Source: Bdellovibrionales bacterium CG12_big_fil_rev_8_21_14_0_65_38_15
GTDB taxonomy: Bacteria > Bdellovibrionota > Bacteriovoracia > Bacteriovoracales > Bacteriovoracaceae
Reading direction: 5' to 3'
DNA length: 36,944 nucleotides
NCBI GenBank assembly: GCA_002787775.1
Contig: PCUW01000013.1
Span: forward strand, 1-36,944
Below, in pieces: positions 32,026 through 36,944 of this stretch (the stretch's first letter is position 1; the number at the start of each line of letters is the position of its first letter). The position numbers and the translations under genes are program-made. The notes below the pieces were generated by a model. It saw nothing but the letters and a program-made list of their open reading frames with translations, did not search any database and was not told the DNA's origin.

Positions 32026-32837
32026 AGGATTCCTAAACGCTTATTCAAATGATATCCAAAATATGTGATTGCCGAGTTAATAGTGAGAAGAATGAAAACT
32101 AAAAGTGCAGCAGTTAAATAGGCGTTTTTATCACCGCCAGGAACATTCATTGCAAGTTCATAGATATGAACCGACATACTGCGACCTGAGTCAAGAACAG
32201 ATTCTGGCATACGATCCGAATAGCCAGAGGTAAAAAGTAGGGCAGCCGTTTCGGCCATGGCACGAGTCATGCCTAGGATTGTTGCAAAAATAAGAGCAGG
32301 CAGACCAAGTGGAAAAACAATTTGATAGATAAAAGTAGAAAAATTAATACCTAGGGCTTCTGTCGTTTTAGCATAACCCTTTTCAATCTCATGATAACTA
32401 GATTCAAGTGTACGAACCATTGTGGGTAGGATCATGAATGCGAGTGTAAGTCCTCCTGATAAAATAGAGTGACCTAAGTTTAGTTTTTCGACGAATAAAA
32501 CGTTGCCAAACAGACCGAAAATGACTGACGGGATGGCGGATAAAACATCAAGTGAGAGACTTAAGAGTCGACTTAATTTTAAGAAATAGCGACGAAAGTA
32601 TGTCATCGCTAATGCTGTGGCACTGGCCAGAGGGACTGATATCACAAGGGTAATGGTCAAAATTAAAAGTGTCGAGATAATGATAGAGAGAAGACCGCCA
32701 GCTCGTCCGGCATCACTTGGACTTATGAGAAATGTTTCTAGTCTTAGTTGGGGGAGGCCTAAAATCAATGTGCATGTGATAAGCCATAGTCCAGGTATTA
32801 AGCCAAGATAAAGAATGGAAGAACTAATTCGCATCAT
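32022..32837 (-). CDS. pstA: Phosphate ABC transporter permease PstA
   Basis: A 271-residue inner-membrane permease with six hydrophobic segments. SVPLASATALAMTYFRR precedes the core, and GINFSTFIYQIVFPLGLPALI is the coupling (EAA-like) loop that meets PstB; GMTRAMAETAALLFTSG is the strongly conserved Pst segment. It overlaps pstC by 14 bases and pstB by 4. Confidence 0.92.
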   Translation of the reverse strand: MMRISSSILYLGLIPGLWLITCTLILGLPQLRLETFLISPSDAGRAGGLLSIIISTLLILTITLVISVPLASATALAMTYFRRYFLKLSRLLSLSLDVLSAIPSVIFGLFGNVLFVEKLNLGHSILSGGLTLAFMILPTMVRTLESSYHEIEKGYAKTTEALGINFSTFIYQIVFPLGLPALIFATILGMTRAMAETAALLFTSGYSDRMPESVLDSGRSMSVHIYELAMNVPGGDKNAYLTAALLVFILLTINSAITYFGYHLNKRLGIL

Positions 32838-33675
32838 GTTGCTCCATTTTATCTTGTGTCAAAAAAGCTATTAGCAATGAAAGCACAAGTAAAATAAAAC
32901 CGGCCATAAATAAGGCTGAACGGTGGCCATCGACGGCATAACCCATCTCTAGAGCGATCGCACCAGTGATCGTACGGATCGGTTTGATAAAGTCGGTTGG
33001 AAAATTCACAACATTACCGGCTACCATGACGATTGCCATTGTCTCGCCAATTCCACGACCAAGTGCCAAGGCACTGGATTGGACAAGACGCTTTATGGAA
33101 TAAGGAATTAGAATTTGAAAAAGAAATTTTTGATGTGTTATTCCGAGTGAGTTACTGACAAGTTTTAACTGTGTTGGTGCCGATAAGAAATTAGCTTCGA
33201 AAAGAAGTGTTAGATAAGGAGAGATCATTGCGGCGAGGACTACGGCCGAAGCTAAAAGTCCAAAGCCCGGTGAAGTCCATTTGGCGATAAGGGGAACGAT
33301 TTCGGTTAAGCCCCATAAACCAAAGACTACTGACGGAAAGCCACTAAAAACTTCGATAAATCTTTTAACTAGGATCGACCAGACACCGTTTTTTTTAGCA
33401 ATAAAGATTAACCAATACGCTTGGACAATAGATATAGGTATAGAGAAGACTAAGGCACAGACGGCAATTAGTAATGTCGATAATAGCATTGGTGTTAAAT
33501 CAAATAGCCCTTCAGTTGGAAACCACAGGCCATTAAATGTGATAAATGCTGGCAGTGAGGCAAGGTCTTGTATCTCACTTAGAATCATGATGAAAATTAG
33601 TGTTAGCACACTAACAGTAATTGCAGCAGCTAAAAAAAGTGGAGAGAGCTTAAACCATTCACTTAAGCGGAACAA
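32824..33675 (-). CDS. pstC: Phosphate ABC transporter permease PstC
   Basis: A 283-residue permease partner of PstA. FSGFPSVVFGLWGLTEI, SLGITHQKFLFQILIPYSIK (coupling loop) and LGRGIGETMAIVMVAGN are the typical Pst blocks. The start is TTG at 33675, with AGGGA about 8 bases upstream. It lies inside the last codons of pstS (17-base overlap); no ATG is available before the first membrane helix. Confidence 0.9.
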   Translation of the reverse strand: MFRLSEWFKLSPLFLAAAITVSVLTLIFIMILSEIQDLASLPAFITFNGLWFPTEGLFDLTPMLLSTLLIAVCALVFSIPISIVQAYWLIFIAKKNGVWSILVKRFIEVFSGFPSVVFGLWGLTEIVPLIAKWTSPGFGLLASAVVLAAMISPYLTLLFEANFLSAPTQLKLVSNSLGITHQKFLFQILIPYSIKRLVQSSALALGRGIGETMAIVMVAGNVVNFPTDFIKPIRTITGAIALEMGYAVDGHRSALFMAGFILLVLSLLIAFLTQDKMEQHDAN

Positions 33676-34438
33676 AATAAAGTCCCTTTATTAATTCTTC
33701 ATGTTCGTTTGAGAGGCTATAGTCTAAAAAGTGCTTAACGTGATCAGGAATATCCTTTTTTGTCACAAGACTTAATTTTCTTGAAAGTGGATAGGACGCA
33801 TTCTTCACATTTTTAGTACTGGCAGTAATTTTTTCAAGTTGGATTCGCTTAATGGGAGTGCCGATGCTTTCATGATATTCTGCCGTACCAATCGAAACAT
33901 AGCCAACACCGTTTGGCAGATTCATCAGAGTCTTTATCGCCTGCTCATTATCACCTATCACAATGTCTGCTTTAATCTGACTGTTTTTTAGTCCGAGATA
34001 GGCGAGAAATAGTTCCTGTGTTGAACGTCCTTCAGCCTTATGAATAATAGAAATGTCTTTTGAATTGTGAGGCCATTGTTTTTGTTTGCCTGTGTAAATA
34101 GTTATTAATTCTGATTTAGTAATGTTTTGAGTTGGGTTATCTTTATGTACAATTATAGCGATACCATCGAGTGCTAGAGTATGAAATATAAGATCATTTT
34201 CACTACTCTTGGCAGCACGGGAGGCCATGCCGATCTCGTTTCTGCCTTTTCTTGTGTCGACAACGCCTTTGGTTGACCCACCAGTTTGTACATCAATACG
34301 AATATTGTCATTTTTTAATTCATAGGCTTTCGCAATTTCGGTCATTAAAGGCGCGACTGTACTAGAACCAGTTAAGTGTATTTTATCAATGGCAAATACA
34401 TTAAACGTAAATAAGTATAAAACGATCAAAAGCCTCAT
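33659..34438 (-). CDS. pstS: Phosphate-binding protein PstS
   Basis: A periplasmic solute-binding protein of 259 residues. A signal peptide (MRLLIVLYLFTFNVFA) precedes IHLTGSSTVAPLMTEIAKAY (phosphate loop), DVQTGGSTKGVVD, IGMASRAA and GRSTQELFLAYL. These match the PstS/SphX family that binds phosphate through Ser/Thr/Arg side chains; selectivity against arsenate cannot be judged. GAGGAG lies upstream of its ATG. Confidence 0.93.
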   Translation of the reverse strand: MRLLIVLYLFTFNVFAIDKIHLTGSSTVAPLMTEIAKAYELKNDNIRIDVQTGGSTKGVVDTRKGRNEIGMASRAAKSSENDLIFHTLALDGIAIIVHKDNPTQNITKSELITIYTGKQKQWPHNSKDISIIHKAEGRSTQELFLAYLGLKNSQIKADIVIGDNEQAIKTLMNLPNGVGYVSIGTAEYHESIGTPIKRIQLEKITASTKNVKNASYPLSRKLSLVTKKDIPDHVKHFLDYSLSNEHEELIKGLYFVPLK

Positions 34439-34487
34439 TTTTCACTCCTCGGATAACTATACGTTTGTGTCAAAGATACATGATATA

Positions 34488-34748
34488 TTACAGAGATTGT
34501 GAAATTAGACTTTTAAGTTGTTCTAGGCTTGGTAAATTACTTGTGCAACCTGCGCTTGATTTATCTATTGGCCATCCCCAAATTAATTGGCTATTCGAGA
34601 TAAGAGTTGGGGAGGTATAGCCTTTATACTGATGGTCATGGTCAAGAAGATCCTGATTAACAGAGATATACTCAAGCTTAAGTGAATCAAGTAGCAGCTT
34701 CATTTTGGATGCGTTGGGGCAGTCTGAAAAATAGATCATAATAAGCAT
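34488..34748 (-). CDS. Small thioredoxin-fold protein
   Basis: An 86-residue protein with IYFSDCPNASKMKLLLDSL, a CxxA-type remnant of a thioredoxin-like active site, then YTSPTLISNSQLIWGW (cis-Pro region) and SAGCTSNLPS with a second Cys. Similar small proteins occur beside metal and metalloid genes. The gene lies 49 bases upstream of pstS on the same strand, so it may be the first gene of the pst operon. The function is not known. Confidence 0.65.
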   Translation of the reverse strand: MLIMIYFSDCPNASKMKLLLDSLKLEYISVNQDLLDHDHQYKGYTSPTLISNSQLIWGWPIDKSSAGCTSNLPSLEQLKSLISQSL

Positions 34749-34851
34749 TGTATTATTCTAGCTTACTTTAATACTATGACTACTTAATCATCAATTAAGG
34801 CTTACTTTCTTGTGTCAGCAAGGGCCTTTCGAAGCTTGATTCGTCCTGTTA

Positions 34852-35169
34852 CTAGTTTTTTCCACCGCCGCCAGCATCACCACCACTCAGTGCTGCACCC
34901 GCGCGCTCCGCTCTGATAATCTGGCCATCTGAGAGATGAATTTCTTTTACAGGCGTTTTGGAAGAAAGATCGATAACTAAATAACTCTTTACTAGTGATA
35001 CACCGTTAATTTTAACGATATTGTACTCGACTTCACTAATGGTCGCGTAGTCGCCATCGTTTGTTTCGACTGAAATAATTTCATCCTTTGGAAATACAAG
35101 CTTTGGAGCTTCTTTCGCAAAAGAGCTATAAGATAATATTGCTATGAGGCTTAAAGTGATCATTTTCAT
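34852..35169 (-). CDS. Small exported protein with Gly-rich tail
   Basis: A signal peptide (MKMITLSLIAILSYSSFA) precedes about 85 residues of mostly beta sequence (VSLVKSYLVIDLSSKTPVKE) and a C-terminus ending in GGDAGGGGKN. It is unrecognised. The ATG overlaps the stop of the HTH regulator gene (ATGA), so it is made together with it, perhaps as its target or a sensed product. Confidence 0.65.
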   Translation of the reverse strand: MKMITLSLIAILSYSSFAKEAPKLVFPKDEIISVETNDGDYATISEVEYNIVKINGVSLVKSYLVIDLSSKTPVKEIHLSDGQIIRAERAGAALSGGDAGGGGKN

Positions 35170-35966
35170 TGTAGTACCTCCCCAGCACTATTCCATGAAC
35201 TGTTGTTTGCACCAAGTTTATTTAATGTGTCCATACCCATAGATGTCCAAATGACATCATTTCCTTTGGATTTTGGATCGTTTAATACTGTACGAATCTC
35301 TTGAGTTGCTCTACGACAAATTTCAATAAGCTTTGGTCCCACCACTTCAGCGTTCACAGACTCCCATTGTAGAGAAAGCCAGTTATCCTTTTGTCCAAAC
35401 GCAGAAAGTTCATAGTTGCTCGAAACAAGATTGCGGATAAGCTTTTGAACTGTTTTTTGACCAAAGTTTGACCCCGGATTCTTGTAGTTTCCGGTAGCAG
35501 TTAGCTGAACTAAGTTGATCTCTTTAAGCTCTGCTAGAATGTTGAGACCGCGCTTTCCGAAATCTTCAAGAATTTGGCCCTCTGAAACGCCAGTTTCGGT
35601 CATGGCCATCATCATAATCTCGTGGGTGGTGCTATCTTCTAGGTAGGATTCAGCTTCGACTTGGACGAAGCTTTTATCCTTGTTTCCAGCATAAACCTTG
35701 TCAAAGGTTCCTTTCATTTGTGGAAAAAACTTATCAATAAAGGATTGAACGCTCTCTTCGTTGCCACATGCTTTACGCGCAATTGAGACAGCATTATTAA
35801 ATGAAGTATCAACCTCGGAGTTGGCAATTCGGCCAAAGGTGGAGCTTGAAATATCTAAGCGTTTAGCAATTGCAGCGTTAGATAAGCTGGGATGTGTTTT
35901 TTTGATGGTGTTGATGCAAGCTTGTAAAAAGCTTCTCAAATCATCATATTGACTCGCCTCTAGCAT
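35166..35966 (-). CDS. HTH transcriptional regulator (XRE-like N-terminus)
   Basis: A 266-residue protein. Residues about 25-65 form a helix-turn-helix (LSNAAIAKRLDISSSTFGRI, then NAVSIARKA). A longer C-terminal region has a TETGVSEGQILEDFGKRGLNILAEL segment and ends EVLQ. This architecture resembles regulators seen in Bdellovibrio-like bacteria, but I cannot name the family. Its start faces the gap with three palindromes, which are its likely operators. The 3' end is coupled to a small secreted protein. Confidence 0.7.
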   Translation of the reverse strand: MLEASQYDDLRSFLQACINTIKKTHPSLSNAAIAKRLDISSSTFGRIANSEVDTSFNNAVSIARKACGNEESVQSFIDKFFPQMKGTFDKVYAGNKDKSFVQVEAESYLEDSTTHEIMMMAMTETGVSEGQILEDFGKRGLNILAELKEINLVQLTATGNYKNPGSNFGQKTVQKLIRNLVSSNYELSAFGQKDNWLSLQWESVNAEVVGPKLIEICRRATQEIRTVLNDPKSKGNDVIWTSMGMDTLNKLGANNSSWNSAGEVLQ

Positions 35967-36106
35967 CAGCTCTCCATTAAACTTAGTTACATTTGCTTTT
36001 ATTAGCGCGATGTCTAATTGGCAAGGTAAACATGAATATTTTTCAAAATTGAAACGCCATTTTAGTGAGTTGTAACTTCTGTATGCTGCTGCGCGCGAGA
36101 GAAGTA

Positions 36107-36119
36107 TCCCACGATGGGA
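36107..36119. repeat. Palindrome 1
   Basis: TCCCA-CGA-TGGGA, 5-bp arms around CGA. Shares the CCCAC/TGGG core with the two copies at 36171 and 36197. Confidence 0.7.
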
Positions 36120-36170
36120 CGGACATATTTGTATAATTTCAATTTCTTAAGAATAAGCGGCTTTATAAGC

Positions 36171-36188
36171 ATCCCACCATGGTGGGAT
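36171..36188. repeat. Palindrome 2 (perfect, 18 bp)
   Basis: ATCCCACCATGGTGGGAT is a perfect 9+9 palindrome, followed by TTTTTT. It could act as an operator, or as a hairpin (7-bp stem, CATG loop) terminating rightward transcripts. Confidence 0.8.
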
Positions 36189-36196
36189 TTTTTCCG

Positions 36197-36209
36197 ACCC
36201 ACCGTGGGT
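36197..36209. repeat. Palindrome 3
   Basis: ACCCAC-C-GTGGGT, 6-bp arms around a single base, 8 bases after palindrome 2. It has the same core as the other two. Confidence 0.75.
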
Positions 36210-36293
36210 TGTTGTGGCCATAGAATTCTGAGCTTTTTAAAACACCATCCACAAAATCTAAATACTCATTTTTGAGTTCATGTGGAGGAAGTT

Positions 36294-36818
36294 ATGCATG
36301 TTGCACCAATGGGAATTGCCTCGTTTGAGCAGATCCCTTTAAAAAGAAATGTTCTAGAACATGAAAAAGCTACGGCACACCGCCTGCTTAAGGCCAATTT
36401 TGAACTTGTGGCCAAAAGTCTCAAGCTCAGCGACGTACTAGGGATTGAAGTAAATATCTTCTCTGATCATCGCGCTGAATTTTTGATGGCAGAAACGGCT
36501 ATTTCAATTTTTCTAAAATGTCCGATTGATTTGAATAATAAGATTTTTAATTGCACCAGTGAGCTGATCGCATCGCAGTTTATGGATGAGTATGCAAAAA
36601 ATACTGCTGACGACTATTCTTCTATGGTCGAAAAATTATCGAGCAAAATTTTAAAGCTGCTTATCGCATTAGAAGTGAGAGTTTCTTCGCCATGGGAGTT
36701 GGGAGGAAAAGAAGAGTTCTTTGTCGTTGTTAATGAGTTCTTTCCCGATGGCGGCTGTGACTATTTTCGAAAAAGCTATGCGTCTTACTTTGCAAGTCCA
36801 TTAGCAACTCGTTTCTAA
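36294..36818 (+). CDS. Unrecognised protein, about 174 residues
   Basis: ATG 36294 has GGAGGA 5 bases upstream; GTG 36282 lies before that site and is rejected. It has no signal peptide and no membrane helix. The middle has a helical stretch (EKLSSKILKLLIALEVRVSS) and the C-terminus has FPDGGCDYFRKSYASYFAS. I do not recognise a family. The three palindromes upstream suggest it is regulated by the divergent HTH gene. Three cysteines are seen, with no metal-binding pattern. Confidence 0.65.
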   Translation: MHVAPMGIASFEQIPLKRNVLEHEKATAHRLLKANFELVAKSLKLSDVLGIEVNIFSDHRAEFLMAETAISIFLKCPIDLNNKIFNCTSELIASQFMDEYAKNTADDYSSMVEKLSSKILKLLIALEVRVSSPWELGGKEEFFVVVNEFFPDGGCDYFRKSYASYFASPLATRF

Positions 36819-36849
36819 GGATTAGTTAAAAAAAAGAAGCAATTTATCA

Positions 36850-36867
36850 CTTGAGAGATTTCTCAAG
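36850..36867 (+). terminator. Possible hairpin after the last full gene
   Basis: CTTGAGA and TCTCAAG flank GATT, 32 bases after the stop at 36818. It has no T-run after it, so it is either a weak terminator or a regulatory hairpin before the gene at 36902. Confidence 0.4.
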
Positions 36868-36901
36868 CGGGATTCGTGCGTCCAAAAATGGAGGGAAGGG
36901 C

Positions 36902-36944
36902 ATGGGGAAGGATAAAAAAACGTGTTTGCTTAAAAAAATGGAAA
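36902..36944 (+). CDS. Start of a further gene (3' partial)
   Basis: ATG 36902 has a strong GGAGGG 7 bases upstream and the frame is open to the window's right edge, giving MGKDKKTCLLKKME. Too short to identify. Called on the ribosome site and open frame only. Confidence 0.5.
   Translation, partial: MGKDKKTCLLKKME

Larger units (their letters stand above)
35967..36293. promoter_or_regulatory. Divergent regulatory region with three related palindromes
   Basis: This 327-base gap separates the HTH regulator gene from the gene at 36294. It has no supported ORF. Three palindromes of the CCCAC...TGGG type are clustered at 36107-36209 and are listed separately. The part next to the regulator start (35967-36100) is AT-rich and presumably holds its promoter, but no clear -35/-10 pair was seen. 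Confidence 0.6.

Noticed and set aside
34749..34851. Possible small RNA or gene between the thioredoxin-like and Gly-rich protein genes
   Set aside because: No ribosome site, strong hairpin or terminator could be seen.
1..36944. Mobile element or genomic-island borders
   Set aside because: No transposase, integrase, tRNA gene or long direct repeats were found.
1..36944. CRISPR arrays or tandem repeats
   Set aside because: None seen; the only repeated units are the short palindromes at 36107-36209.

Overview
The window is AT-rich (GC in the mid-30s % by eye), gene-dense and clearly bacterial. Signal peptides, lipoboxes, a porin-like barrel protein, HiPIP and cytochrome c domains point to a Gram-negative host. 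The mix of families and the short, often overlapping operons suggest a Bdellovibrionota / Bacteriovorax-like organism, but nothing in the window proves the taxonomy. No rRNA, tRNA, CRISPR array, transposase or phage gene was seen.

Layout. (1) 1-6.5 kb: a class III nucleotide cyclase cut by the left edge, an AhpD/CMD-fold protein, a YiiX-like permuted papain-fold enzyme, a LysR regulator, then a leftward operon (small secreted protein, TIGR04282-type nucleotidyl/glycosyl transferase, GT-C membrane glycosyltransferase). (2) 6.6-12.8 kb: a redox island holding a Tat-exported HiPIP, two paralogous secreted proteins of a family I do not recognise (one is a lipoprotein fused to a C-terminal cytochrome c), a barrel-like outer-membrane protein with an N-terminal CxxCH haem site, and an unrecognised secreted protein. 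This is the best candidate for an undescribed system. (3) 12.9-17.7 kb: a second YiiX-like/CMD pair, then YceI and a bufferin-type operon (Cys-rich lipobox precursor, MNIO/DUF692 maturase, DUF2063 partner), facing an ECF sigma factor and its zinc-finger anti-sigma factor. (4) 17.7-26.4 kb: a zinc metallopeptidase, rhodanese, CDP-alcohol phosphatidyltransferase coupled to a CNT nucleoside transporter, a thioredoxin/CcdA/GT2/membrane protein operon, a degenerate receiver-cNMP protein, an alpha/beta hydrolase, a secreted protein, and a MarR/DUF2834 pair around a perfect operator. (5) 26.5-34.7 kb: a translationally coupled arsenosugar operon (ArsS, ArsM, TIGR04283 glycosyltransferase, fatty acid hydroxylase/sterol desaturase), a TetR regulator with an AhpD-like target, and a PstSCAB transporter with a small thioredoxin-fold protein. 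(6) 34.8-36.9 kb: an HTH regulator with a small secreted protein, an intergenic region with three related palindromes, an unrecognised protein, and the start of one more gene.

How it may fit together. The Pst system would import phosphate or arsenate. ArsM and ArsS build the methylated arsenic-adenosyl intermediate, and the TIGR04282/TIGR04283 transferases further process it. The neighbouring CDP-alcohol phosphatidyltransferase and nucleoside transporter make an arsenosugar-phospholipid branch plausible, though this is inference. The bufferin operon is a known type of metal (copper) sequestration system. The redox island, the thioredoxin/CcdA pair and three AhpD-like proteins give the window a general theme of metal, metalloid and redox handling at the cell envelope.
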